A DNA stretch of 64,000 nt from CAJXJP01 sp964022365 (GTDB taxonomy: Bacteria > Patescibacteriota > Gracilibacteria > BD1-5 > UBA6164). The stretch spans positions 1 to 64,000 of the forward strand of contig CAXHZN010000004.1 of assembly GCA_964022365.1 (NCBI GenBank), given 5' to 3'. The notes under the pieces are model-generated. The model was not told the DNA's origin and searched no databases. It saw nothing but the letters and a program-made list of their open reading frames with translations. Below, one piece after another: positions 1 through 10,710 of the stretch. The translations under genes were made by a program, and so were the position numbers. How positions within the stretch are numbered: the first letter of the stretch is position 1; the number at the start of each line of letters is the position of its first letter.

Positions 1-18
1 TAATTTATTTATACTGTT

Positions 19-2118
19 TTAAATAAAAAATTCTTTTTCTTCTTTATCATCTTTTATTTTTCCAATCCATTTAACATTAGGATATTCACTCGAAGCTAAA
101 AATGGTCCGTATCTCCCAGTTTTAACTACAATTGTTCCCTCTATTCCATCTGGACATGGTTTTCATTCGTATTTTGCTTTTATAGCATCAAGCGCATTTT
201 TTTCTTCTTCAGGTTGATCGATATAATCACATTCTGGATACCCAGAACAACCTATAAACTTCCCTGCTTTTGAAAATCTATAAATAAGCTCTTCACTACA
301 TTTTGGACATTTTTTTCCAACTTTTTCGATTACTTTTTCAGAATTTTCATCTGCGTTGAGTAAGTCTTTTTTTAATGTTGAATTCCAAAATTCCTCTAAC
401 ATAGAAGTATATGTAAGATTTCATTCAGCAATTTTATCGAAATCTTCCTCTACATCTTTTGTAAATTTATATTCCATCATTTCAGAGAAATATTTTTGAA
501 GAAAGTCAGTTACAGTAAAAGCAATTTCTGTAGGTCATAAATATTTTTTATCTGTTTTTTCTACATATCATCTATCAATAATAGTTGAAATAGTTGGAGC
601 ATAAGTAGAAGGTCTCCCAATTCATTCTCATTCTAATTTTTTAACCAGAGATGCTTCAGTATAACGAGCTGGTGGGCGAGAAAACACTTGATTTGATTCA
701 ATATGTTTTGCTTCTAATAATTCTCCAATTTCAATTGCTGGAAGTACTCCAGAATCATCAGAATCATCATTTTCATCATCAGTTCACTCAATATAGAGTT
801 TCATAAAACCATCAAATTTTATTACTTCCCCTTTTGTTTGCCATTGTTGATTTAATGCTCTTGTTGGTGAAAATTGAAATGTAGTTACTTCTACAACCGC
901 GTCAGCCATTTGTGATGCAACGGTTCTTTTCCAAATAAGAGTATAGAGTTTTAATTGTTGAGGTTCTAAAACTCCGGCTAGAGATTCTGGTTTTCTTGTT
1001 AAGTCAGACGGACGAATCGCTTCATGCGCTTCTTGAGCTCATGATGATTTTGTTTTAAAAGATCTTGATTGGTGATAATTTTTTCCAAAATCTCACATAA
1101 TCATATCTTTAGCTTGATTTTTAGCTTGATCAGAAAGATTTACACTATCAGTTCTCATATATGTAATTAAACCTGTTCTTTCTCCATTTCATAGATCAAC
1201 TCATTCATAGAGTCTTTGAGCGACCATCATAGTTTGTTTTACACCAAAACCAAATTTTCTAGCAGCTTCTTGTTGAAGTGTAGAAGTAGTAAATGGAGCT
1301 CATGGTTTTCTTTTTGAATCTTTTTTAACAGAATCTACTAAAGTAAATTCTACTGGTGAATCAACTTGCAGAGCAACAGTATCTTTTTTTGTTTTAGATT
1401 CTTTAATTAAATCAAGTGTATCATATAATGTAGCAAGTATTTTTTCTACATCTGCTCTTGATTTTAATTTTTTAACTTTTCCTGAGAGTTTATGAAATTC
1501 AGCTTTAAATTTTGAAGTTCCGTATGATAATTCTACAAAGATTTTCCAAGATTCTTCTGGTATAAAGTTTTTGATTTCTCTTTCTTTTTCAACGATTAAT
1601 TTAACAGCAACGGATTGAACTCTTCAAGCTGATAATCATTTTCTAATTTTTTTCCAAAGAATTGGACTCACTTTATATCAAACAAGTCTATCTAAGATTC
1701 TTCTTGCTTGTTGTGCATCAACTAAACTTAAATCTATAGTTTTAGGATTTTTAACAGCTTTTTGAATAGCAGTTTTTGTAATTTCATGAAATACTATTCT
1801 TTTTGTAGTCGCAGGATCAACATTTAAAGTATGACAAAGATGCCAACCAATTGCTTCTCATTCACGATCCTCATCGGTAGCTATCCAAACTTCGTTTGAT
1901 TCTTTTGCCAGTTTTTTCAACGAAGTTACAGTTTTTTTCTTATCATCATTTATTCCATATTCTGGAGTAAAATTGTTTTCAATATCTATTCAAAGTGATT
2001 TTACTGGAAGATCTCTAATATGTCACATAGAAGCAACAACTTTAAAGTCAGGTCATAAAAATTTTTCTATTGTTTTTCATTTCGCTGGGGATTCGACTAT
2101 CACAAGATTTTTTGCCAT
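19..2118 (-). CDS. topA: DNA topoisomerase I (type IA)
   Basis: 699 residues. Relaxes negatively supercoiled DNA through a transient 5'-phosphotyrosine break. Visible from the N-terminus: the TOPRIM start VIVESPAKGKTI (UGA-coded Gly), the acidic ATDEDREGEAIGWHL, the catalytic Tyr about residue 320 in GLITYMRTDS, and a C-terminal four-cysteine zinc ribbon (CPKC...GCSGYPECDY). It is followed by a second ribbon-like segment that has lost most cysteines (GRYGPFLASSEYP). Start ATG precedes the canonical MAKNLVIVES. The stop TAA lies only 18 bases inside the window, so the gene is complete. It is normal length for a compact topA. Identification is firm. Confidence 0.96.
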
Positions 2119-2201
2119 AATTTTTTCTTAAAATCTATTTTTTATCTAATCCATATATACCAAGATTATTTTTGAAGTCAAAAAAAAATATTTTTTGCAC
2201 G

Positions 2202-2230
2202 AAAAAAGTCCCCAAAATAAGAGGACTTAA
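2202..2230 (-). terminator. intrinsic terminator of the 89-aa gene
   Basis: On the minus strand a 6-bp stem AAGTCC/GGACTT with a loop of about 11 nt is followed by a T-run. It closes the small gene ending at 2256. Confidence 0.7.
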
Positions 2231-2255
2231 TTTTAATGAAATTTCAGTTACATTA

Positions 2256-2525
2256 TTATGCAACTTTAAATTCTTTTCCTTGTATGATTTTTTGACATAA
2301 TTCTAAACAGGTCCCTAGTTTTTCAACGGTTCCAATTGTACTATTATTATCTAAATCAACATATTTTTTTCCTACTAAAGCAATTCTTGTTTTAATAAAA
2401 CCTTTGTTATTTGCTTTTTTGTAGGAAATTTCTCCAGTTTCTTTACATATTTCTAATCTATAAAGAATACCTAAGTATGGAAAATTACCTGTTAAAACTT
2501 CATTTCTTTTACTTCTTTTATTCAC
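2256..2525 (-). CDS. hypothetical 89-aa protein
   Basis: Small soluble basic protein of unknown function, not recognised. It starts at GTG (2523-2525) with the Shine-Dalgarno AGGAG about 8 bases upstream; no ATG lies in a better place. Sequence features: N-terminal MNKRSKRNEVLTG, a central LVGKKYVDLDNN, a C-terminal helix LELCQKIIQG. All glycines are GGN and no UGA is used, unlike most neighbours. It stands alone with its own terminator downstream. That it is a real gene is supported by the ribosome binding site and terminator; function unknown. Confidence 0.6.
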   Translation of the reverse strand: MNKRSKRNEVLTGNFPYLGILYRLEICKETGEISYKKANNKGFIKTRIALVGKKYVDLDNNSTIGTVEKLGTCLELCQKIIQGKEFKVA

Positions 2526-2619
2526 CAGTATTACTCCTATTTTATGTTTGCACGGTGATAATTCAGTAAAAAAAATATAAAAAATAAAATCAAAATGTCA
2601 ATATAATTTGAAAAATAAA

Positions 2620-2648
2620 AAAAATCGCATCCATGCAATTTTTTTACT
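2620..2648 (-). terminator. weak terminator of the 90-aa gene
   Basis: Minus strand: short GCAT/ATGC hairpin flanked by A-rich and T-rich arms, ending in a run of about eight T. Weak stem, so moderate support. Confidence 0.45.
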
Positions 2649-2916
2649 GTAAATTTTGTACTACATTATCACCACGAAATTTTAGTAGCTTATCTCGGAA
2701 TAATGTTTGTACAAAATCAGTTATTTTTGTATTTTCTTGGGAATCTAATTCACCATATTTATCAAAATAATGAATAGTTTTCCCTTCTTTTTTAATCAAT
2801 AAGTCGGAAAAAAATAATTTTCCAGAAATAAATAATTTTCCATTTTTTATCTCTAGTAAAATATCATGTCCAGAAATTTTTACATTTCTTTTGAAATTAT
2901 TCATTAATTTCAACAT
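2644..2916 (-). CDS. hypothetical 90-aa protein
   Basis: Small protein with alternating charged/hydrophobic strands (KISGHDILLEIKNGKLFISGKLFF) suggesting a compact beta-rich fold, then a helix (TDFVQTLFRDKLLKF). Start ATG at 2914-2916 has a strong AAGGAG seven bases upstream. No UGA codons. Not recognised as a known family. It is a monocistronic unit between two terminators. Confidence 0.6.
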   Translation of the reverse strand: MLKLMNNFKRNVKISGHDILLEIKNGKLFISGKLFFSDLLIKKEGKTIHYFDKYGELDSQENTKITDFVQTLFRDKLLKFRGDNVVQNLQ

Positions 2917-2941
2917 TATTCACTCCTTAATTTAAAAATCA

Positions 2942-2976
2942 AAAAAGCCTGTAAATTTATTCTACAGACTTTTAAA
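2942..2976 (-). terminator. intrinsic terminator
   Basis: Minus strand stem AGTCTGTA/TACAGGCT with loop of about 9 nt and following T-run; closes the 169-aa gene. Confidence 0.75.
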
Positions 2977-2992
2977 ATAATTCAAGAAATTA

Positions 2993-3502
2993 TTATACAG
3001 ATAACACATTTTTTATAAGATTTTTATTATCATACGGAAATTTATAATTTTCCATATATCTCACAATAGTATAAAAAATACTCCAAGGATTTTCATTATC
3101 ATAATAAAATGAATTTCCTTCATTTTTTAATGGATTAAATTCTTTTAAAACAGATGTTAGGTGATTATTTTTATTAATAATCGGAGTGACTCCGGCTTGT
3201 GTGTATTGATGAATATTTCCAATTGTAGAATCAGCTACAATAAAATCAAAACCTAAAAGTGAAGTTGCGTCAATTTTATCAGTTACGATAATATTGTCTG
3301 CGATTTGTTCTTGAGAAGCATTTTCAATAATAACTACAAATCCTGCATTTAATACTTTTAAACCTTCTAAAAGTTCTTGATTTACTTCCATATCAGAAAT
3401 ATGAATAAGACCAAGAGGTTTAAATTTTTGGAATAGACCATAATTTTTTTTCAATGTAGAATTAAGTGTCTTTTTTTCACTTAAAGTTGCTGAAACATTC
3501 AT
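2993..3502 (-). CDS. 169-aa protein resembling the C-terminal half of a GT5 starch/glycogen synthase
   Basis: Not firmly recognised. From about residue 80 the order of motifs resembles the C-terminal Rossmann domain of GT5 glucosyltransferases: GFDFIVADSTIGNIHQYTQA then GVTPIINKNNHLT, GNSFYYDNENPWSIFYTIV, and a final helix (KNLIKNVLSV). The catalytic Glu of the usual SxxEPCG motif is not obvious (STIGN instead), and the N-terminal GT domain is missing. It may therefore be a non-catalytic remnant or a binding protein. No UGA codons are used. Start ATG 3500-3502; own terminator downstream. Function is inference only. Confidence 0.45.
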   Translation of the reverse strand: MNVSATLSEKKTLNSTLKKNYGLFQKFKPLGLIHISDMEVNQELLEGLKVLNAGFVVIIENASQEQIADNIIVTDKIDATSLLGFDFIVADSTIGNIHQYTQAGVTPIINKNNHLTSVLKEFNPLKNEGNSFYYDNENPWSIFYTIVRYMENYKFPYDNKNLIKNVLSV

Positions 3503-3574
3503 AATGAATATGTTATAAATTTAAATCTATAATAATCATATCATACTCTAAATAGTTTTTACAAATATTATGTA

Positions 3575-3602
3575 TTGACAAATAAAAAGTTATTTATAAA
3601 GT
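3575..3602 (+). promoter_or_regulatory. predicted promoter of dus
   Basis: TTGACA (3575-3580), 16-bp spacer, TAAAGT (3597-3602), about 35 bases before the dus ATG. The 16-bp spacing recurs at other promoters in this window. Confidence 0.5.
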
Positions 3603-3637
3603 TATGAAAATTTTTATATAAATTTGTAATATTTTCA

Positions 3638-4717
3638 ATGAAAGATTTCTGGAAAAAACAAGTAGAAAAATGACCTTTATGCCTTTTAGCTCCTATGGAT
3701 TGATATGGAGATAGTGCATACAGACAGGCAATGAAAAGAGTTGCTCCGAATGTAATTTGTATTTCGGAGTTTTATAGTGCGGATGGATTAGTTCACTCAA
3801 AATTTTTAGCTGATGCAGTTTTACCACACCAAACTCTTGAGGATCCTGTTATTATTCAAATATTTTGAAAAGATCCAGAAATGTTTGCGCGTGCTGCAAA
3901 GATAATTTCTCAAGAAAAATATAATATTGCCGGAATAGATATAAATATGTGATGTCCAGCAAAAAAAGTAGTTAGAAGTGGTCACGGTTCAAGTTTACTG
4001 ATAAATGAAGATACTGCTTTTCAAATTGTAGATTCACTCAATCAAGCAACTCATTTACCGATTTCTGTTAAAACTCGTCTGAGTTTTGATGGAAATCAAG
4101 ATCTATTAAAATTTTGAAAAGGTCTTGAAAATGCATGAGCAACACTCTTAACGATTCATGGAAGAACGGCAAAACAAGCCTACACTTGAAATGCAGATTG
4201 GACAAATATTTATGAACTCAAAAAACACCTAAATATTCCAGTTGTTGGAAATGGTGATGTTGTAAATTACACAGATGGGATAGCAAGAATGAAATCAACT
4301 AACCCAAATGGAGAAGATTTAAGTGGTTTTATGATTGGAAGACATAGTTTCTGAAATCCTTGGACATTTTTAGATCCACAAGCAGATCATAGTGAAAATA
4401 AAATTATTGACCCAACAAATTTTATAGATAATACATATTATCCAACATGAGCAGAAATGCTTGATGCAATGGAATATCATGCAAAACAACTTGTTGAAAC
4501 AAAATGAGAAAGAAAAGGTTCATTAGAAATCAGGAAACATTTAGTACAATATATAAAATCTTTTCCTGGAGTAAAACAATACAGAAAAAGATTAGTTACT
4601 ACTGAGAGTTTTGAAAATTCTCAAAATGTTATCAACGAAATAAGAGATATATTTAAACAAGATCTTCAAAAAAGACCGAGTTTAGACGAAATAGAAAAAG
4701 ATGATTACGATATGTAA
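3638..4717 (+). CDS. dus: tRNA-dihydrouridine synthase (DusB-like)
   Basis: 359 residues. FMN-dependent reduction of uridine to dihydrouridine in the tRNA D-loop. Motifs: N-terminal APMDGYGDSAYR, the family hallmark DINMGCPAKKV with catalytic Cys about residue 105, SVKTRLSF, TIHGRTAKQAYTG, PVVGNGDV and GFMIGRHSFGNPW (phosphate/FMN binding), then the C-terminal helical tRNA-binding domain. Several invariant glycines (DGYG, INMGCP, FGNPW) are UGA. ATG follows a T-rich leader with no clear Shine-Dalgarno. Single gene with its own promoter, and a terminator that includes the stop codon. Confidence 0.95.
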
Positions 4718-4728
4718 TCATCTTTTTT
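4699..4728. terminator. bidirectional terminator at the end of dus
   Basis: GATGATTAC/GTAATCATC 9-bp stem with 5-nt loop overlapping the dus stop codon, followed by TTTTTT. The complementary strand also has a T-run. Confidence 0.85.
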
Positions 4729-4780
4729 GATAATAATTATTTACTTTTCATATATTTATTTTATAATAAATATTATATAT

Positions 4781-4805
4781 ATATATTTCCTCCTTTAAAA
4801 TATAT
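4781..4805 (+). promoter_or_regulatory. leader hairpin masking the start codon, loop CCUCCUUUA
   Basis: Perfect 8-bp stem ATATATTT/AAATATAT around the 9-nt loop CCTCCTTTA. The 3' arm includes the A and U of the start codon at 4804. There is no Shine-Dalgarno before this start. The loop is the exact complement of the loop UAAAGGAGG present in the ncRNAs near 44240 and 55905, and also resembles the 3' tail of 16S rRNA. Read on the other strand it is a hairpin with UAAAGGAGG in its loop. Confidence 0.5.
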
Positions 4806-7062
4806 GAATAAAAATACAACAAAAAATATATTATTTTCAACAGTTTTAGGTTTAGCTATTCAAAATAATCCAGTTCAAGCAGATCAAAAAGACATCTCAA
4901 ATACTGTATGAGAAATTTTATCGACACAATGTTGAGAAAATATACAGTCTCCTTTAAATTATAATGGTCAATGATTACAAAAATATATACAAGAAACTTT
5001 TTGAGTAAAAATAGAAGATTGTATTTTAAATAATCTGGCTGAAATTAAAAATATAGAAAATCTACTTTTAGAATTTTATGGAAAAAATAATCCTCAAATA
5101 TTTGTAGATTTTAAACAAAATTCTCTTCATATATTAGAAATTTTTACCAATCCATATTTATTACAAGATATTCTTAATTATCATTTACAATTTCCAGATA
5201 TTCAAAAAACCGTAAAAAATTATGATTTATATGTACAAATATTTCATAATAAAAATAAAATTTATGATATTACAATTGAAATTCAAAAAATTAATTCAGA
5301 AAAACAAATATCTCATCAACTTATAAATTTAATTGAAATATTGACTAGTGATGTAAATGCGTATGAAAAATATATTCCTAAAATACAGTACTTATCAGAA
5401 ATTTGATACAAACTACCATTTTATTATATTCAATGAGAAAAAACTAATTATTCTAATATTTTTTGAAATATTTCTGAATTATATTATTTGGTAAATAGTT
5501 GATATATTTATAATTTTTTGAAAAAAAAGAATAAAATCATTCAGAATAATTTTACAAATTATTTTGAATGAATTAATTTATATAATGCTCAACCTTTAGA
5601 AGATATTTCTAAAAGTAACAGTAGTGAAAAATTAGATGAAATACTTCACATAAAAAAACTATTCGATGAAATAAATCAAAAAATGTCATTTATTTGAATT
5701 ATCAAAATACTTCAAACAAATACATTTAGTGACGTAAAAAATATTTTTTTGTATTTAAAAAATTTACAATCTCAAAAGCAAAATAAAATTATAAGAACTT
5801 TACACATTAAAAATATTTCAGATATTACAAATCAAGAAGATTTAGAAAAAATTATTTCACCAAAAAAAAGTATAGAAAGTTCAATATTTTGAGAAATACA
5901 TAATACTATTTCATCAAAAAAATATTCAGAGATATTGAATCATAAAAATATTATTATTACATCTCAAAAACCTTGATTACACCTGAGTAACATGCAAGAG
6001 CTAATAAAAATATATAATTTATGATATCATCATGAACTATTATATTTATTAAATAATATAAATAAACCAATATTTATACATGGAATTAATCAACTATTAT
6101 CAAAAAAAATATTAATAAATCCATATAAAGAAATTGAACTAAATAATGAAGAATTTAAAAAATCATTAAATAGATTAATCATTTATATAAATAATAATCA
6201 ACAATTAGAATCAAATGAATTAGATCAAAAGTTAAAATTCAAACAAATTATATATGATATAAATTCTTGAAAAAATATTGATAAAATATTAAAAATATTG
6301 TGATTATTTAAAAGTCAGATAAATTCTATGCAACAAGTAATAGAATTATTTAATGATGAAAAATATAATGTGTATTTAGATGATAAAAATTTTCATAATT
6401 ATATTGAAAAATACAATCATCTTAATCAAAATGAAAAAATACATATAAATCAAATCTGATTTATTTATAAAATGTATAAAAAAAATACTTCGTTAGAAAT
6501 GTTAAAAAAAGACAGATTAAAAGAATTAATTACAAATAAATTAGAAGAAAAACGAATCGTACACAGAATCGATTCCAATGGTATTAATTATGATAATTAT
6601 ACTATTAAAAAATTAGAAAATTTTTCAACACTAGAATTACTAGAATTATTATATTTTATTAATGCATTAGAATCTAAAGAAATAAAAGATTCTGTTACAA
6701 AATTATTAAAAAATGATTATAACAATACCAATAGTGAAATATGATGAAAGATACAAATTAATGCAAATAATGAAATAGTAATTCAACCTTTTTCATCAGA
6801 ATCAAAAAATGATTGAACATATTTACCAACAAAAAATTTTTATAACAATGATTTAGATTATAATTATCATTTTCATATTCATGGAGTAAAAAATATGCGA
6901 AATAATATGTATGCTGGACCTAGTACAATGGACTTACTAAATAATAGTTTCAATCAAAAAACATCAATTGTTATAACAAGAATAAATGAAAACTCATATA
7001 ATATTGATTTATATAAAGCTATGGATACAGTGATAGATTTATGAATATACACAATACAGTAA
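4804..7062 (+). CDS. large exported protein with C-terminal HxH...PSxxD domain
   Basis: 752 residues, very AT- and Asn/Ile/Lys-rich, glycine mostly UGA. Residues 1-27 look like a Sec signal peptide ending NPVQADQ. The middle is mainly helical with no recognisable family. The last about 100 residues hold YHFHIHGV, then AGPSTMDL after a 12-residue insert. This spacing recalls a relaxed JAMM/JAB metalloprotease motif (HxH...SxxD), which is inference. It is a single gene between the dus terminator and a shared terminator with dnaB. It has no Shine-Dalgarno; the start codon is the base of the hairpin at 4781-4805, which implies translational control. Possibly a host-interaction or cell-surface protein. 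Confidence 0.7.
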
Positions 7063-7159
7063 AAAAACTTTACAATTTATATATTTCATTATCATTGTGC
7101 TACGTGAAAAACGTTGAAGAGATAAATAATTCTCCTTTAAAATTTTTCCATCTTAAAAA

Positions 7160-7200
7160 GCGAATAAAAGCTGATTGTTTTACAATCAGCTTTTATTTTT
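7160..7200. terminator. bidirectional terminator
   Basis: 12-bp stem AAAAGCTGATTG/CAATCAGCTTTT with 5-nt loop and T-runs both ways. Serves the exported protein gene (+) and dnaB (-). Bases 7063-7165 before it hold no gene. Confidence 0.9.
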
Positions 7201-8547
7201 TTACATATCTTCAAAGTGTTCAGTTGAAGCATGAGCTTTGTCAATTTCAACAAATTTTTGATTATTTTTATTAAACATAAGTTCAATATTCCCTATTGGA
7301 CCGTTTCTATTTTTTCTCATCAAAATATCAGTCACTCATTTTTTTTCTGTAAATTCGTCGTAATACTCTTCTCTATACATCATCATAATAATATCAGCAT
7401 CTTGTTCTATCGAACCAGATTCTCTTAAATCCGACATTATAGGACGTTTATCAGGTCTTTGTTCTACCGTTCTTGATAATTGAGAAAGTGCTATAATTGG
7501 CACATTCAATTCTCTGGCAAGTGATTTAATACCACGAGAAATTTCAGATACTTCTTGTACTCTATTCATTGAGTTCCCATTAGACATGAGTTGTAAGTAA
7601 TCAATAACAATTAAATCTAAACCAGATTCAATTTTTAACCTTCTACATTTTGACTTTAAATCCATTAAATTACCTCAAGCAGTATCATCGATATAAATAT
7701 TTGCTTCTGATAGTTTTTCCATTGCTTCTCAAATTTTTGCAAATTCGTGATCTTCAAGTTCTCATTTTGCTAATTTCCATGAATCAATTTCCATAGCACT
7801 GGCAATCATTCTATCAGTAAGTTGTTCTTTTGACATTTCTAGTGAAAAAACAGCTACATTTTTTCCACCATATCAAACATTTTGTGCTATATTTAATGCA
7901 AATGCAGTTTTCCCCATTGACGGTCTAGCAGCTAAAATAACCATATCTCATCATTTCAAACCACCACATTTATGATCAAAATCTTTGAAACCTAGTTGTA
8001 ATCTATGTTGAGTTATAAGTTCTGGATTTTCATGAATTTCAGCAAATTCTTCATATCTTTGTGTTAGGATATCATTAATATGAACTAATTTATTTTTTAT
8101 AAATGTTTGTGTGATTCCAAATAGTGACTTTTCAGCTTTTTCTAATAATTCATTAATTTTTCCTTCTTCATCATAACCATGAGAAATAATTTGATTCCCT
8201 GCTTTTATAAGATTTCTTAAAACAGCTTTGTTTTTTACTATTTGTGCATATTCAAAAACATTTGCCGTTGTTGGTACTATTTCTGTTAATTCTATTAAAT
8301 AAGTCATTCAACCTATTTTATCTAATAGCTTTTTATCTTCTAATTTTTCTTTTACAGTTACAAGATCAATTGGTTTATTATTTTTATAAAGATCAAACAT
8401 CACTTCATAAATTTTTGCATTTGACTCATTATAAAAATCTTCATGAGTTAATACATCTCAAACCGTTAAAAAACAATCTTTATCAATCATTAAACTCCCT
8501 AAAACTGATTGTTCAGATTCAAGAGCGTGTGGAGGTACTTTTAACAT
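7201..8547 (-). CDS. dnaB: replicative DNA helicase DnaB
   Basis: 448 residues. Hexameric 5'-3' helicase of the replication fork. N-terminal collar domain (VPPHALESEQSVLGSLMIDK), linker, then a RecA-type ATPase: Walker A AARPSMGKTAF around residue 210, Walker B LDLIVIDYLQLM, and C-terminal RNRNGPIG typical of DnaB. Length matches the family. ATG at 8545-8547; the typical N-terminus begins here. Several glycines are UGA. The gene stands alone, ending at the terminator shared with the convergent exported protein gene. Confidence 0.97.
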
Positions 8548-8585
8548 TACAGTTTACATATTTAAAAAATATATTTTATATAAAT

Positions 8586-8626
8586 GTATAAAAAAAAAGC
8601 TAAAAGTAAACTTACTTTTAGCTTTT
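8586..8626 (-). terminator. terminator of the TPR gene
   Basis: AAAGCTAAAAGTAA paired with TTACTTTTAGCTTT, T-run on the minus strand; lies between the TPR gene and dnaB. Confidence 0.8.
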
Positions 8627-8668
8627 TATGTTAATAACTTTTGCTTGAAAATATATTTTTGTCAAAAA

Positions 8669-9460
8669 CTAATTTTTAACTGCAAATAATTCATTGAGTT
8701 TATTTCTTGCTAGAGTATTATATGGTTGAAGTTCTACTATTTTTTTATACGTTTCAAAAGCATCTTCTGATTCTTCGAGTGATTCAAAACATACAGCTAA
8801 CATTAGTAATCTATCAACATTTCTTGGTTTGTCTTTCAAAATTAACTTCAAATATGTTAATGCTTGTTGATAATCTTGTAATTCAAATGTAATGTCTGCT
8901 AACATATTTATAACCTCAGCATCATCTTTTTTTCTTTTATGAACTTGTTGATACATATCTTTTGCATCAACTAATTTATTTTGCAAAGCATAAATCATTC
9001 ATAATTTCTTCATAACATCACAATCCTTTCAAATAGCGTCAATTAAATCTTTATAAATAAATTCAGCATTTTTATAATTATGTTCTTTTTCATAAATTCC
9101 TGCTAATTCAACATTAAGATCTTTGTTAAATTTATCAATAGACAATCACTCAACAATAATATGTCTTGCTGTTTCAAAATATCATTTAGATGCATTTATT
9201 TTTGCTCTTTTAACAATATCAATCAGCTTTTGTTTATCTTGATCAGAAATTTTCACAACTTGTACTTCTTGTTGAGTATCTTGTTTTGATATTTTTAATT
9301 TTTTTGATTTCTTTTTTCTTGGTTTTGATTTTTTTGGTTCTACGATTTTTTTCACGTGAAAATATGCTCTATATATTTTTTCTAAAACAAAAAATATAGC
9401 ATATATAAAAGATAAAAAGAATATGATTATCTCTATTTTCACAAATATACTCGTTTCCAT
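8669..9460 (-). CDS. membrane-anchored TPR protein
   Basis: 263 residues. One N-terminal transmembrane segment (residues about 6-28, IEIIIFFLSFIYAIFFVL), then a Lys-rich cytoplasmic linker (PKKSKPRKKKSKKLK). The rest is helical repeats of TPR type, clearest at the C-terminus: AEVINMLADITFELQDYQQA, NVDRLLMLAVCFESLEESED, then NTLARNKLNELF. A UGA glycine at 9182-9184 joins the two halves. Likely a scaffold for membrane-associated protein complexes, such as pilus or secretion machinery; partner unknown. Confidence 0.8.
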
Positions 9461-9522
9461 AGGAAATATTTATAAATAAAACTGATGCTAACTATATAAA
9501 AAAATCGCAATTTGTAAAGATT

Positions 9523-10611
9523 TTATTGAATTTCATAATCTCAACTCAGAGATTTTTTAATCAGTCCTCATACTTCCAACATACTCATTTTAAATCATAA
9601 AGTCATCACATCCATAGAGAGTTTTTTTCATATTTCATTTATATTTAATTTTTCCACTAATAATAGGTTATAGATTTTTTCTTCTATATCATCTTGGAAA
9701 GATATTTTTTGGATATTTCAGATTCAAATTTTTTTATCACTTTGAGAAATAATATTAAATTGTTCTAAGATATTTTCAGCCTGGATAACTGGATATGCTG
9801 ATGAATTTTGTATCAAAATATTTGATCATTCACATTGCGAAGAAAAAATATCTCACGGAGTAGCAAAAACTTCTTTTCATAATTCTAATGCTAAACGAGC
9901 CGTAATGAGTGTACCTGATTTTTGTTTTGCTTCGACAATCAAAGTTCCTGCAGAAATACCAGCAACTAATTGGTTTCTGATTGGAAAATTATACGGATTT
10001 CAAATCTCTCCTATCGGAAACATAGATAAAACTCATCCTCATTTTTCTACTATTTCATCATAAATTTTTTTATTATTTACTGGATAATCTTGATCGATTC
10101 CAGTTCCAATAATACTGATGGTATTTACATTGTTTTCTAAAGAGATTTTATGTGCCCAAGTATCACACCCAGCAGCTCAACCCGAAACAATAGTAAAATA
10201 TTTTCATAAAATTGGGATAAAATTTTCTATAATTTTTTTTCAATAAGAAGATATTTTACGAGATCATACAATAGAAATTTTTTGTCCTTTTGTTATATTT
10301 CAACGAACATAAATCACAAAAGGAACTTGTGATAAATTATGAAAATCTTGAGGAAAATCTTCATCAAAAACTGTAATTATTTTTACATTTCTTTTTAAAA
10401 TATTTTTTTGAATAAATTCTACAGAAAATTTATTTTTTCTCTCTAAAATAATTTTTATTTGATTGTCTTTTAGTCAAAACTCTCGTAAATAATTTTCAGA
10501 AATATTTTCATAAAATTTTTGATAGTTTTGATTTTCTTTAAAAATAAAATGTAGTTTGTTTTGTGTAAATCACAAAGTATGTAAAAGTGCTAAATATATT
10601 TTTTCCTCCAT
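9523..10611 (-). CDS. dprA: DNA processing protein DprA/Smf
   Basis: 362 residues. Loads RecA onto incoming single-stranded DNA in natural transformation. Rossmann-like core: SIVGSRK, IVSGGAAGCDTWAHK, TISIIGTGIDQDYP, FPIRNQLVAGISAGTLIVEA, and a C-terminal winged-helix-like tail. N-terminal SAM-like helices include LALLHTLGF. The catalytic-looking glycines are mostly UGA. The ATG is followed immediately by GAGGAA, so Shine-Dalgarno-like bases fall inside the ORF. Presence supports DNA uptake, as commonly proposed for CPR bacteria with type IV pili. Confidence 0.93.
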
Positions 10612-10680
10612 AAAAAATAAAATTAATTTAATATATATACAAAATATATACAGATAATTATATTTAGCAAATAATTATCA

Positions 10681-10710
10681 AAAAAACTTCGCTATAGCGA
10701 AGTTTTTTAT
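10681..10710. terminator. intrinsic terminator
   Basis: AAAAAACTTCGC paired with GCGAAGTTTTTT around TATA; overlaps the stop of the membrane protein gene on the minus strand. Confidence 0.85.

Noticed and set aside
4789..7145. Direct repeats flanking the 752-residue gene (CTCCTTTAAAAT at 4790 and 7133), suggesting an insertion
   Set aside because: Only about 12 AT-rich bases, no inverted ends and no mobility gene; chance is likely.
7041..8591. Open frames opposite dnaB
   Set aside because: Antisense shadows of dnaB without ribosome binding sites or family features.
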